From the NCBI GenBank assembly GCA_005502925.1, contig SCPD01000006.1, positions 62,001-126,000 on the forward strand: DNA of 64,000 bases. The letters are read 5' to 3'. Source of the DNA: Rhizobiales bacterium Y(2018) (lineage in GTDB: Bacteria > Pseudomonadota > Alphaproteobacteria > Rhizobiales > Aestuariivirgaceae). Shown in pieces: positions 18,009-27,223 of this stretch (position 1 is the stretch's first letter; each line of letters opens with the position of its first letter). Below the pieces are notes generated by a model, which made no database searches, was not told the DNA's origin, and saw only the letters and a list, made by a program, of their open reading frames with translations. The translations under genes and the position numbers were made by a program.

Positions 18009-19340
18009 TTAAAGCCCGGTCGTCGGCTGCGGGTTGGTACCGTCGAAATAGCGCGTGTAGCGGAAAGGCTCGGGATCGACGCAAGGCGTCGCGCCGGTGA
18101 CGAGATCGGCTATCAGCTTGCCGGCGCCGGGGCCTAAGCCGAAGCCATGGCCGGAGAAGCCGGTGGCGAGATAAAGCCCTGGCAGTTGCGCGAGGGGCGA
18201 CATAACCGGCACCGCATCAGGGGTCGCGTCGATCACGCCGCCCCAGCGTTGGGCAATCTGGAGATCGCGGAAGGCCGGGAAATACTCTTTCAGGCTCGCC
18301 GCCGCCTCGTCGAGGATCGAAGTGACGGGCTCGGGATCGAGGACGCGCGCCTCTTCGAATGGCGACGTCTCGTCCAGCGCCCAGCGGCGCTTGAGCCGCG
18401 CCTCGTCGAAGAAGCGCTTGCCGAATCTCAGACGTAATCCGCTCCAGTCGACTTTCAGAGCGGGAAGGAACTCGCGGAACAAGAGGAATGAATCGGGCAG
18501 GATGTCGGCCACCGACAGATGCCGGTGGGCGATCGTGTAGCCGCCGTCGAGGCGCTTGCGCAGCGAGAACTTGCCGGCCGAGCAGGAGCGCTCGAGCGGC
18601 GTTTCGATGGGGGCGCAGCGCATCACCGAATTGACGACCGAGAGCTGCGGGAAAGGAATGTCGAGATTGCCGAGGAAACGGCGCGACCAGGCGCCGCCCG
18701 CCAGCACCACCGTGTCGCAGGCGATGCGGCCCTTTTCAGTGATGACCGCCGACACTTTGCCGGCCGAGGTTTCGAGGCCGCGCACCGCGCATTGGGTGAG
18801 TATCCTGGCGCCCTTCCTGCGGGCGCCCTGCGCCATGGCGGGGGCGGCCATGAAAGGCTCGGCGCGGCCATCGGCCGAGGTGAAGAGGCCGCCTTTCCAG
18901 CGCCGCGTCGCACCGGGCTGCAGGCTCTCCGCCTCCTCGCCTGAGACGATGCGCGTGTCGAGGCCGAAAGGCTTGGCATTGCGTTCTTGCCAGCTCTCGC
19001 GTGCCGCCAGCTCCGCATCGGTCTCGCAAAGATAGATGATGCCGCTTTGGCGAAAGCCGGTCTCGCCGCCGATCCGGGCGTTCATGCCGCGCCAGGCTTC
19101 GAGCGCCACCAGGATCAGCGGAATTTCGCGAGGATCGCGGCCCATCTGACGGCACCAGCCCCAATTGCGGCTCGATTGCTCACCGGCGATGACGCCTTTT
19201 TCGAGGAGGGTCACATCTATGCCACGCTCGGCCAGTTCGAGCGCCGTCGCGACGCCGATGATGCCGCCGCCGATGACGGCAACCGCGGTCTGTTTCGGGA
19301 TTTCCGTATCGGAATAGACGTGATCAGGCGTGACAGGCAT
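18009..19340 (-). CDS. FAD-dependent oxidoreductase (DAO / glycine oxidase-like)
   Basis: Flavoprotein of 443 residues of the DAO family, which oxidises amino or imino acids. The FAD dinucleotide fold is at the N-terminus: AVAVIGGGIIGVATALELAERG (about 18-40), followed by EKGVIAGEQSSRNWGWCRQMGRDPRE, a signature seen in gamma-glutamylputrescine-oxidase-like and related amine oxidases. The C-terminal FAD-contacting segment GLYLATGFSGHGFGLGPGAGKLIADL is present. Residues binding substrate are not diagnostic. It sits between the caspase and GumN-like genes without an obvious pathway partner. Confidence 0.85.
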   Translation of the reverse strand: MPVTPDHVYSDTEIPKQTAVAVIGGGIIGVATALELAERGIDVTLLEKGVIAGEQSSRNWGWCRQMGRDPREIPLILVALEAWRGMNARIGGETGFRQSGIIYLCETDAELAARESWQERNAKPFGLDTRIVSGEEAESLQPGATRRWKGGLFTSADGRAEPFMAAPAMAQGARRKGARILTQCAVRGLETSAGKVSAVITEKGRIACDTVVLAGGAWSRRFLGNLDIPFPQLSVVNSVMRCAPIETPLERSCSAGKFSLRKRLDGGYTIAHRHLSVADILPDSFLLFREFLPALKVDWSGLRLRFGKRFFDEARLKRRWALDETSPFEEARVLDPEPVTSILDEAAASLKEYFPAFRDLQIAQRWGGVIDATPDAVPVMSPLAQLPGLYLATGFSGHGFGLGPGAGKLIADLVTGATPCVDPEPFRYTRYFDGTNPQPTTGL

Positions 19341-19349
19341 GACGGCGCC

Positions 19350-19430
19350 TCAATTGACGGGCGTCACTTCGTAGCCTGCTTTACGGAAAAGCTCCACAAG
19401 ACCTTGGTCGTCCCGCATCTGCCTCAGCGG
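19350..19430 (-). pseudogene. Remnant 3' end of a second TraB/GumN gene
   Basis: Read on the minus strand, this tract encodes DQGLVELFRKAGYEVTPVN and a stop, parallel to EQGLVELLRKAGYEVTAVD at the end of the adjacent intact gene. The two stretches align at roughly 80% over about 65 bases from the stop codons, without gaps. Upstream of the alignable part nothing else of the gene remains before 19480. It looks like the tail of an old tandem duplicate or diverged paralogue whose body was deleted. Confidence 0.7.
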
Positions 19431-19479
19431 CGCCAAGGCAAGACGAAAGTGATCTCGTCTTCCGCTACACGCCGCAGAG

Positions 19480-20487
19480 TTAGTCGACGGCCGTCACTTC
19501 GTAGCCGGCTTTGCGTAGAAGCTCCACCAGGCCTTGCTCGCCCGGCAGATGCGCGGAGCCCACCGCAATGAAAGCGTTGCCATCGGCCAGCAAGGGCAAG
19601 GCGCGCTCGGCCATCAGCTGGTTCCGCTTGTTGACCACTTCATTCTCCAGATAGGCCGATATTTCAGGATCGGGCTGATCCGTCGGCACGCCCTGCTTCG
19701 ACAAGAACCAGAGGCTCGCCAGCCGGCGGGCGAGATAGAGCTGGGCAAAGGTCTCGGCAAAATCCCCGGCCTGATTGGCGTATTTCGCCGTCATGACCAG
19801 CATGCGCGCCTGCTGCTCGAGTGTGGCCCCGGCAAGAATCGCCATCTGCTCTTCGACCTTTTCCAGCCCGATCACGGGAACGCCATGGCGCTTCGCCAGT
19901 TGGCCGATGGCCCGGTCGAGCATCGGAAGGTCGGCCTTCTGGCGTTCCATCTCGCACTTCGAATAGCTCAGCATGACGACCACCATCCAGGGCTGGACGG
20001 CGCCGAGCGTGATCATCCGCTCAGGCGGTATCTGCGGGGCGTCGCGAATGAAATGCTCGTCTTCATCCGGAATGAGATCCCACATGTCCTGGCCGAGCGG
20101 CATCGCCATGAAGCGGGCATTGCGATAATAAGCGCGCAGATGATCGGCCGGGTCGACGACCTCCTTGATTTCCAGAGCGACGACGCTTGCCGTCTCAATT
20201 GCGCCACGCGCCACATCGGGCAATGTGTGAATGCGCGGATCGGTCAGATGGATCGTGCCGAAGAGATGCGACGGCTTCGCCTTGCCGGTCTTGTCGGTGA
20301 TGCGCCAGAGAACCGCTCGTCCATTGGGAATATCCGTCTCGGCGGTCTCAAGCCTTGCGCTCAATTCCGGCGCTGTCGTCTTGAGCTCCGGCAGAAGACT
20401 CTTGCCGGTGCAAACCGGCGGTTCGGCGGCCGTCGAGATCTCGACGCTGAGCAGAAGTGCGGTGAGGGCAACGACGAGACGCATCAA
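19480..20487 (-). CDS. TraB/GumN family exported protein
   Basis: Encodes 335 residues with a signal peptide (about 1-20, STAAEPP after cleavage) and the TraB/GumN fold. The family signature begins with LFGTIHLTDPR (about 95) and ends with FIAVGSAHLPGEQGLVELLRKAGYEV at the C-terminus; paired GxxH and His residues suggest a metal-dependent, Tiki-like protease fold. Tiki proteases share this fold, but activity in bacterial members is not proven. It starts three bases after the xerC stop, so it is probably co-transcribed with xerC. A decayed second tail lies just downstream. Confidence 0.88.
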   Translation of the reverse strand: MMRLVVALTALLLSVEISTAAEPPVCTGKSLLPELKTTAPELSARLETAETDIPNGRAVLWRITDKTGKAKPSHLFGTIHLTDPRIHTLPDVARGAIETASVVALEIKEVVDPADHLRAYYRNARFMAMPLGQDMWDLIPDEDEHFIRDAPQIPPERMITLGAVQPWMVVVMLSYSKCEMERQKADLPMLDRAIGQLAKRHGVPVIGLEKVEEQMAILAGATLEQQARMLVMTAKYANQAGDFAETFAQLYLARRLASLWFLSKQGVPTDQPDPEISAYLENEVVNKRNQLMAERALPLLADGNAFIAVGSAHLPGEQGLVELLRKAGYEVTAVD

Positions 20488-20489
20488 TA

Positions 20490-21437
20490 TCAGGCCCTCG
20501 GATGCGCCTTGGCATATTGCTCGAGCAGATGTGTGGTGTTGACCTCGGTATAGACCTGGGTGGTCGACAGCGAGGAATGGCCGAGCAATTCCTGGATGGT
20601 GCGCAGGTCGGCGCCGCCGGCGAGAAGATGGCTAGCGAAGGAATGGCGCAGCGCATGCGGTGTCGCGGTGTCGGGCAATCCCAGCGCCCCGCGCAGCCTC
20701 GCGATCAGAAGCTGGATGTTGCGGGCATTGAGCGGGCCGCCCTTCACGCCGCGGAACAGCGGCGCCTTGGGATCGAGCGCCAGCGGGCAGAGCGCCAGAT
20801 AGTGGTCGAGCGCAGAGCGCGCCGCTTCGATCACCGGCACGATGCGGGTCTTGCCGCCCTTGCCGAGAATGGTGAGCGGATCATGGCTCGCCTGCTGCGG
20901 CGTGATGCTCAAAGCCTCGGAGATGCGCAGGCCACAGCCATAAAGCAAGGTCAGCACGGCGGCGTCACGCGCCGTGACCCAGGCCGGCGTCTCTTCGCCG
21001 GCGAGCGTGTCGGCCTTGACCACCTCGCGCGCCGCACCCGCGGTCAGGGGCTTCGGCACGCCATGGGGAATTTTCGGTGCTCTCAGCACGCTCAGCGCGG
21101 CGTTGCTCAGGATCTTGCGCCGTTCGAGGAAGCGGAAATAGGTGCGGATCGCCGAGAGCTGGCGGGCCAAAGTGCGGCTGCCATTGCCCTCGTTGCGCCG
21201 GCGGGCCAGAAAGCCGCGGAAATCGGACGGGGTCAGTCCCGAAAGATCGGCCAGCGTCGCCGGCCCGCCCAGATGATCGGCGAGGAAAGCCATGAACTGG
21301 CCGATATCGCGGCCATAGGCGTCGAGCGTATGGGGGGAAGCGCGCCGTTCCGTCTTGAAATAGGCCAGCCACGCCGCGACGGTCTTGGCCGTCTCGGGCG
21401 CGGCATGGAAAAGCTCAAGGTCGGAAGTCTCGGCCAT
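20490..21437 (-). CDS. xerC: Tyrosine recombinase XerC
   Basis: Resolves chromosome dimers at dif with XerD. It has 315 residues: a SAM-like core-binding domain (about 18-105) and a catalytic domain with Arg171 (GCGLRISEAL), Lys193 or Lys196 (GKGGKTR), His261/Arg264 (HALRHSFASHLL), His287 (LLGHSSL) and the nucleophile Tyr296 (TTQVYTEV). There is no sign of phage context; neighbours are housekeeping genes (fsa, pab, priA), which fits the chromosomal XerC rather than an integrase. XerD would be encoded elsewhere. Confidence 0.93.
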   Translation of the reverse strand: MAETSDLELFHAAPETAKTVAAWLAYFKTERRASPHTLDAYGRDIGQFMAFLADHLGGPATLADLSGLTPSDFRGFLARRRNEGNGSRTLARQLSAIRTYFRFLERRKILSNAALSVLRAPKIPHGVPKPLTAGAAREVVKADTLAGEETPAWVTARDAAVLTLLYGCGLRISEALSITPQQASHDPLTILGKGGKTRIVPVIEAARSALDHYLALCPLALDPKAPLFRGVKGGPLNARNIQLLIARLRGALGLPDTATPHALRHSFASHLLAGGADLRTIQELLGHSSLSTTQVYTEVNTTHLLEQYAKAHPRA

Positions 21438-21467
21438 GGGCCGAGACTATACCGCAATCGTTAATGA

Positions 21468-22118
21468 TCAAATCGCCTGGCCGGTCTTGTTCCAGTCGGC
21501 GAGGAAGGACTCGATGCCCTTGTCGGTCAGCGGGTGCTTGACCAGCCCCTTCAGCACGGCGGGCGGCACCGTCGCCACATCGGCGCCGATGAGGGCCGCT
21601 TCCTTCACGTGATTGGCGGTGCGGATCGAGGCAGCGAGGATTTCGGTTCCGAAATCGTAATTGTCATAGATCTGGCGGATCTCGCGAATGAGCTCCATGC
21701 CGTCGATATTGATGTCGTCGAGGCGGCCGATGAAGGGCGAGATGAAAGTGGCGCCGGCCTTGGCGGCGAGCAGCGCCTGGTTGGCGGAGAAGCACAAGGT
21801 GACATTCACCATGGTGCCGGCCTGGCTGAGCGTCCGGCAGGCTTTGAGCCCGTCGAGGGTCAAGGGCACTTTCACCGTGACGTTCTTGGCGATCTTGGCG
21901 AGCTTCTTGCCCTCGGCGACCATGCCGTCGGCATCGAGCGCCGTCACCTCGGCGCTCACCGGGCCTTCCACGGCGGCGCAGATCTCGGCGATCACCTCTT
22001 TGAAATCGCGGCCCGATTTGGCGATGAGCGTGGGGTTGGTGGTCACCCCGTCGAGGAGGCCGGTGGCGGCCAATTCCTTGATTTCATTGATTTCAGCGGT
22101 GTCGACGAAGAATTTCAT
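21468..22118 (-). CDS. fsa: Transaldolase-like fructose-6-phosphate aldolase
   Basis: Class I aldolase of the small transaldolase/FSA subfamily, 216 residues. The Schiff-base lysine is Lys83 in VTVKVPLT. The N-terminal [15 protein letters not shown] and [13 protein letters not shown] are diagnostic of the family, and [13 protein letters not shown] follows. Members catalyse either aldol cleavage of fructose 6-phosphate or genuine transaldolase transfer; the sequence features I can see do not settle it. AAGGAT upstream supports the start at 22118. It is 30 bases from xerC on the same strand. Confidence 0.92.
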   Translation of the reverse strand: MKFFVDTAEINEIKELAATGLLDGVTTNPTLIAKSGRDFKEVIAEICAAVEGPVSAEVTALDADGMVAEGKKLAKIAKNVTVKVPLTLDGLKACRTLSQAGTMVNVTLCFSANQALLAAKAGATFISPFIGRLDDINIDGMELIREIRQIYDNYDFGTEILAASIRTANHVKEAALIGADVATVPPAVLKGLVKHPLTDKGIESFLADWNKTGQAI

Positions 22119-22181
22119 GACGATATCCTTAGAGCCTCAGTCAGGGCGGCAACCTAGTCCCGGGGGTGGGCCCTGACAAGA

Positions 22182-23030
22182 TCAAAGCGCATCCGCCTGG
22201 CGCGGATCGAACCCCGTTTCCGCAACGACCGCCGCGCATAATAGTTCGAAATAGCGCGTCAATGCCGCATCGTCATGACGGAGCTCGGCGTCGTCGAGCG
22301 CATGGACCGGGCGGACGAGGCGCAGGCTGTTGGTGAGGAACAAGGCGTCCGCTTCCCGAAGCTCCGCCGGTGCCAACGCCCTTTCCTCAGCTTGCGTCAG
22401 AGTCAGCAGCTTCCGGCGGGCGATGCCGGGAAGAATGCCGGCGCTGAGTGGCGGCGTCGCGAGCTGGCCGTTCTTGAGAAGGAAGACATTGGCGATGGTC
22501 GTCGCCGCGACCTGGCTTTTTGTGTTGAGCAGCAGCGCGTCGTCGCAGCGGGCCGCGGCGGCTTCCCGCGCCGCCAGGATATTGTCGATGTAGGACAGCG
22601 TCTTGAGACCAGACGCGGGCGATGTCTCATTACGCCGGATTGTCGAGGTGACGAGCTTCGCCGGCGCGAAGAGCATTCCCTTGATCCAGGGCGCCAGCGT
22701 GACGAGCAGGCTCGGCGTGCTGCCATCGGCGGCGAGGCCGCGTATGCCTGCGCCGCGCGTCAAGGTGATGCGCAATATGCCATGGTGATGGGGTGTGGCG
22801 CGCAATGTGTCGGTGATGGCCACTTCGATATTGCCGCGGTCGGTTGGGATGCCGAGAGTCTTGGCCGCTTCGATCATGCGGTCGAGATGTTCCGCGAGCC
22901 AGACCGGCTTGCCGGCGAAGACGGCGAGCGTCTCGAAGATGCCGTCGCCCAGCAACAGGCCGCGATCGCCCGGATCAACAGCGAGGCTGCCGGTGGTGAG
23001 CTCGCCGTTGAACCACACCGTCGCGCTCAC
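22182..23030 (-). CDS. pabC: Aminodeoxychorismate lyase (class IV aminotransferase fold)
   Basis: PLP enzyme that releases pyruvate from 4-amino-4-deoxychorismate to give p-aminobenzoate for folate. It has 282 residues of fold type IV. The PLP lysine is Lys143 in SGLKTLSYIDN, and the N-terminal FNGELTTG and GDGIFETLAVFAG are typical. Assignment as PabC rather than a branched-chain or D-amino-acid aminotransferase depends mainly on context: it overlaps pabA by four bases and ends the pabB-pabA-pabC unit. Confidence 0.85.
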   Translation of the reverse strand: MSATVWFNGELTTGSLAVDPGDRGLLLGDGIFETLAVFAGKPVWLAEHLDRMIEAAKTLGIPTDRGNIEVAITDTLRATPHHHGILRITLTRGAGIRGLAADGSTPSLLVTLAPWIKGMLFAPAKLVTSTIRRNETSPASGLKTLSYIDNILAAREAAAARCDDALLLNTKSQVAATTIANVFLLKNGQLATPPLSAGILPGIARRKLLTLTQAEERALAPAELREADALFLTNSLRLVRPVHALDDAELRHDDAALTRYFELLCAAVVAETGFDPRQADAL

Positions 23031-23590
23031 CGCGCCACCTTCAGGAAGTTGCGCAATATGTCGTAGCCATGTTCGGTGAGCACCGACTCGGGGTGGAACT
23101 GCACGCCATAGGTCGGATGGCTCTTATGTTCCAGCCCCATGATCTCGCCATCTTCGGAGCGTGCGGTGATATTCAACGGCTCATCGCCCGCGAGCTCGAC
23201 GATGAGCGAATGATAACGCCCGGCATTGAAACCGTCGGGCAGTCCCGCCAGTACACCTCCGCCCTGATGGCGAATGGCGGAGGCCTCGCCATGCATCGGG
23301 CGTCTGGCACGGGTGACCTTTCCGCCAAAAGCCTCGCCAATACATTGATGACCGAGGCAGATGCCGAGAATAGGAAGGCGTCCGGAAAATTTGCGCACCA
23401 CATCGAGCGAGACGCCAGCTTCATGCGGCGTGCAGGGGCCGGGTGAGATCACGATGCCCCGTACATCGTCGTCGATCCTGTCGGGGGTGAGCGCGTCATT
23501 GCGCTTGACCTCGGCCTCAGCGCCGAGCTCGCGCAGATAACGCGTCACATTATGGACGAAGCTGTCGTAATTATCGATGACGAGGATCAT
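23027..23590 (-). CDS. pabA: Aminodeoxychorismate synthase glutamine amidotransferase
   Basis: Class I glutamine amidotransferase of 187 residues that supplies ammonia to PabB. The catalytic triad is Cys78 (GICLGHQ), His166 and Glu168 (FHPESVLTEHG). PabA and TrpG are nearly indistinguishable by sequence; the coupled pabB and pabC genes make folate synthesis the main role here, although it could also serve anthranilate synthase. It overlaps pabB by four bases and pabC by four bases (ATGA type), so the three are translated as a coupled set. Confidence 0.9.
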   Translation of the reverse strand: MILVIDNYDSFVHNVTRYLRELGAEAEVKRNDALTPDRIDDDVRGIVISPGPCTPHEAGVSLDVVRKFSGRLPILGICLGHQCIGEAFGGKVTRARRPMHGEASAIRHQGGGVLAGLPDGFNAGRYHSLIVELAGDEPLNITARSEDGEIMGLEHKSHPTYGVQFHPESVLTEHGYDILRNFLKVAR

Positions 23591-24969
23591 GTCTCGAAGC
23601 TCGCCTGAATGCGTGTCACCTTGGCGAGGGTCTCCTCATATTCGTCCGCCGGATTCGATTTGGCGGTGATGCCGCCGCCGCCCTGGAATTCGGCGCGGCC
23701 GTCATGGAACAGCACGGTGCGGATGGCGATGTTGAGATCCATCCCGCCGGTAAAGCTTAAGTATCCGATCGAGCCGCAATAGACATTGCGCGGCACGCGC
23801 TCGATCTCGGCGATGATCTCCTGGGCGCGCATCTTTGGCGCCCCGGTGATCGAGCCGCCAGGGAAGCAGGCGGCGATGAGATCACCGCGGCTCTTGTCCG
23901 GCGCGAGACGGCCGGTGACAACCGACGTGAGGTGATGCACCGAGGCATAGGTCTCGAGCCCGCACAGGACCGGCACCTGCACCGTGCCCGGTTCGGCGAC
24001 GCGCGAGAGATCGTTGCGCAGAAGATCGACGATCATCACATTCTCGGCGCGGTCCTTGCGGCTCGCCAGAAGCTCGGCTTTCAGTTCTGCATCGATGCTG
24101 GCATTGGCGTCGCGCCGCCGCGTTCCCTTGATCGGGCGCGCCTCGGCGAGGCTGCCATCGAAGCTGATGAGACGCTCGGGCGAGCTCGAGGCGATCTTCA
24201 CCGCGCCATAATCGAGAAAGGCGCCGAAGGTTGCCGGATTGCGCTGGCGCAGAGTGAGATAGAAAGTGAGTGGATCGAAGCTCGCCGGAATGGTTGCCGT
24301 GAAGCGCTGTGCGATATTGGCCTGGAAGATGTCGCCGGCGAGAATGTAGTCAATTGTGCGCTGGATCGCCGCCTCGTAATCGGGGCGGGTGAAATTCGAC
24401 TGCCAGCCGGCAATCACATGGTCGCCGGAAAGCGGCGGTTCAGGTTCGAGGCAGAGCTGCTCGACTTCGGCGAGGCGCTCTTCGGCGCGCAGCAGGCGGG
24501 CCTCGGGCTCGGTCTCCGGAAAACCGGCTGAGACGATCCAGCAGCGCCGCGCCTGATGATCGAAGGCGACGACCGTGTCGTAAGCGTGAAGGGCGATGGG
24601 CGGGATATCGGGCGCCGGAGTCCGCGCCTTGATCTGCGGCTCGAGCAAACGGGCGAATTCATAAGCGATATAGCCGGCGAACCCGCCCTGGAAAGGCGGC
24701 AGCTCGGACGCGGGCGGCAAGCTCCAGCGCTTCAATCGCCGGTCGAGGCGGGCGAGCGCCGCGAGGCCGCCTTCGCCTTCCGCCAAGGTAAAGGTCTCGA
24801 ACGGGTCGGCGGCGATATAGGAATAGCGGCCGAGCTCGCCCTGCTGGGCCGCGCTGTCGAGGAAGGTCACGTCCTTGCGGCGCGCGAAACGGCGCAGCAG
24901 CAGTGCCGGATCGCGGTAAGCGATCTCGCGCCGGAGCACTTCGCCCATGGACGCAGGGACATGTTTCAT
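23587..24969 (-). CDS. pabB: Aminodeoxychorismate synthase component I
   Basis: Chorismate-utilising enzyme that aminates chorismate to 4-amino-4-deoxychorismate. It has 460 residues. The C-terminal chorismate-binding domain has IKGTRRRDAN, ENVMIVDLLRNDLSRV and PGGSITGAPKMRAQEII, the conserved active-site segments of the PabB/TrpE family. The N-terminal half is the tryptophan-binding-like domain. The start at 24969 has GAGG a few bases upstream. First gene of pabBAC; the divergent priA starts 79 bases away, so promoters for both lie there. Confidence 0.92.
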   Translation of the reverse strand: MKHVPASMGEVLRREIAYRDPALLLRRFARRKDVTFLDSAAQQGELGRYSYIAADPFETFTLAEGEGGLAALARLDRRLKRWSLPPASELPPFQGGFAGYIAYEFARLLEPQIKARTPAPDIPPIALHAYDTVVAFDHQARRCWIVSAGFPETEPEARLLRAEERLAEVEQLCLEPEPPLSGDHVIAGWQSNFTRPDYEAAIQRTIDYILAGDIFQANIAQRFTATIPASFDPLTFYLTLRQRNPATFGAFLDYGAVKIASSSPERLISFDGSLAEARPIKGTRRRDANASIDAELKAELLASRKDRAENVMIVDLLRNDLSRVAEPGTVQVPVLCGLETYASVHHLTSVVTGRLAPDKSRGDLIAACFPGGSITGAPKMRAQEIIAEIERVPRNVYCGSIGYLSFTGGMDLNIAIRTVLFHDGRAEFQGGGGITAKSNPADEYEETLAKVTRIQASFET

Positions 24970-25048
24970 GACCGCCTCATATAGGCAATGCCGTCACTTT
25001 TCGCCATGGGCTTGTCCCTGAGGACGAGTTGGCGCAAGGCTCCACATC

Positions 25049-27220
25049 ATGCCCGCCGATTCCCCGGTCACCGCCGATGTCCTGCTGCCGCTCGCGCTCG
25101 AGGGGCCCTATACCTATGCGGTGCCGCCGGGACTGGTCGTGGCGCCTGGCGACTATGTCAAAGTGCCGCTGGGGCCACGCTCGTTCATCGGCTGTGTCTG
25201 GAAAATCGGCGAGGGTGACGGCGGCGGCAAGACCTTGCGGCCGATCGTCCAGAAATTCGATCTGCCGTCCTTGAGCGATACACATCGCGCCTTCATCGAC
25301 TGGGTGGCGCAATATTATCTGGAGCCGCTCGGCAATGTGCTGCGGCTCTGCCTCAGGGCTCCTGGCGCCTTCGGTGAGGCGAAGGGCGACGTTGCCTATC
25401 GCATCGGCCCCAACCAGCCGGCGAAGCTCACCGCGCAGCGCGCCCGCGTGCTCGACATTGCGCGCGAAGGCCTGGCGATGAAAGCCTCCGAGCTCGCCGA
25501 GCTTGCCGGCGTCGGCACATCGGTGGTGAAGATGTTGGCCAAAGCCGGCGCGCTCGAAGTGGTGGCGCTGCCGCCGCATCGCGCTTTCCCCGCGCCCGAT
25601 CCCTCCGCCGGCAAGCTCGCTTTGTCTGAGGCGCAGGAAGAGGCGGCCCGGGAATTGCGCGCCCTTGTGACGCGGCGCGCGCAAGGCACGCTGCTGCTCG
25701 ACGGCGTCACCGGATCGGGCAAGACCGAAGTCTATTTCGAGGCGATGGCGTCGGCGCTCGCCTCCGGGCGGCAAGTGCTGCTCCTGCTGCCGGAGATCGC
25801 GCTCACCCAGCAATTCATCGAGCGCGTCGAGCGGCGCTTCGGCAGCGCGCCGGCGACCTGGCATTCCGGCATGCGGCCGCGCGAGCGCGAACGCGTCTGG
25901 CGCGGTGTGGCGGATGGTGGTGCGCGTATCGTCGTCGGCGCGCGCTCGGCTCTGTTCCTGCCCTGGGCGCGGCTCGGTCTCGTCGTCGTCGATGAAGAGC
26001 ATGAGAGCGCTTATAAGCAGGAAGACGGCGTGCCCTATCACGCCCGCGACATGGCGATCGTCTATGGCGCGCTCGGCAAGTTCCCGATCGTTCTCGCTTC
26101 CGCGACACCTTCGCTCGAAAGTCTCGTCAATGCAGAGCGCGGCCGCTACACCCATGTGCAGCTCGCGGTCCGCCACGGCGCCGCCGAATTGCCGCCGAGC
26201 CATATCATCGACATGCGCCAGGCGGCGCCACCTTCCGGCTCATGGCTGTCGGATCCTCTCGCCAACGCGGTGAGCGAGACGCTCGCCAAAGGCGATCAGG
26301 CGCTGCTCTTTCTCAATCGGCGCGGTTATGCGCCCTTGACGCTCTGCCGTGCTTGCGGTCACCGCTTCGATTGTCCGAACTGTGCCGCGTCGCTGGTCGA
26401 GCATCGCTTCCGCAAGCAGCTGATGTGCCATCATTGCGGCCATACCGAAGCGATCCCCGGCCAATGCCCCAAATGCGAAACGCCAGGCAAGCTCGTGCCC
26501 TGCGGACCGGGCGTCGAGCGTCTCGCCGAGGAAGTGGCGCAGCGTTTCCCCGAAGCGCGGCTCACCATCTTGTCGAGCGATCTGGCCCGCGGCACGCTGC
26601 TCAAGGATGCAATTCGCGAAGTGGCCGACGGCGTGCACAATCTCGTCATCGGCACGCAGCTGGTCGCCAAGGGCCATCACTTTCCGCATCTGACTCTCGT
26701 CGGTGTCGTCGATGCCGATTTTGCGCTCGATTCGAGCGATCCACGCGCCGGCGAGCGCAGCTGGGCGCAAATGGCGCAAGTGGCGGGGCGCGCCGGGCGC
26801 GGCGAGAAGCCGGGCCGCGCGCTGATCCAGACCTACAGGCCCGATCATCCGCTGATGCGGGCGCTGGCGGAAGGCGACCGCGACGGCTTTCTCACGGAAG
26901 AGAAGCGGCTACGCGAAGGGGCGGACCTGCCGCCTTATGGGCATCTCGCGGCCATCGTCATATCGGGTCGCGACGGGCACGAGACCGAACGTTTTGCCCG
27001 CTCGCTACAGCCGCTCGCCCCCTATGGCGAGGGCGTGCATGTGCTGGGCCCGGCGCCAGCGCCTTTGCATCTGGTGCGCGGGCTGCATCGCTGGCGCTTC
27101 CTGGTCCGGGCGCGTCGCGGCATCAATGTGCAAGCCTATCTCAAGGCCTGGCTCGGCGACATCAAACCCAAGGGATCGCTCAGGTTGGCGATCGATGTCG
27201 ATCCATATAATTTTTTGTAG
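25049..27220 (+). CDS. priA: Primosomal protein N' (replication restart helicase PriA)
   Basis: 3'-5' DNA helicase that reloads the replisome at stalled forks. It has 723 residues: an N-terminal 3' DNA-binding domain (1-110), a short winged-helix region (about 125-170) and the helicase core with Walker A GVTGSGKT (219-226) and DEEH (315-318). A zinc domain with CxxC pairs (CRACG, CPNC, CHHCG, CPKC near 435-480) interrupts the core as in known PriA. The gene converges on the kinase gene with three bases between stops. Confidence 0.96.
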   Translation: MPADSPVTADVLLPLALEGPYTYAVPPGLVVAPGDYVKVPLGPRSFIGCVWKIGEGDGGGKTLRPIVQKFDLPSLSDTHRAFIDWVAQYYLEPLGNVLRLCLRAPGAFGEAKGDVAYRIGPNQPAKLTAQRARVLDIAREGLAMKASELAELAGVGTSVVKMLAKAGALEVVALPPHRAFPAPDPSAGKLALSEAQEEAARELRALVTRRAQGTLLLDGVTGSGKTEVYFEAMASALASGRQVLLLLPEIALTQQFIERVERRFGSAPATWHSGMRPRERERVWRGVADGGARIVVGARSALFLPWARLGLVVVDEEHESAYKQEDGVPYHARDMAIVYGALGKFPIVLASATPSLESLVNAERGRYTHVQLAVRHGAAELPPSHIIDMRQAAPPSGSWLSDPLANAVSETLAKGDQALLFLNRRGYAPLTLCRACGHRFDCPNCAASLVEHRFRKQLMCHHCGHTEAIPGQCPKCETPGKLVPCGPGVERLAEEVAQRFPEARLTILSSDLARGTLLKDAIREVADGVHNLVIGTQLVAKGHHFPHLTLVGVVDADFALDSSDPRAGERSWAQMAQVAGRAGRGEKPGRALIQTYRPDHPLMRALAEGDRDGFLTEEKRLREGADLPPYGHLAAIVISGRDGHETERFARSLQPLAPYGEGVHVLGPAPAPLHLVRGLHRWRFLVRARRGINVQAYLKAWLGDIKPKGSLRLAIDVDPYNFL

Positions 27221-27223
27221 AAG

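Noticed and set aside
20490-21437. Phage or island integrase
   Set aside because: Sequence fits XerC, and neighbours are housekeeping genes with no attachment-site repeats or phage genes.
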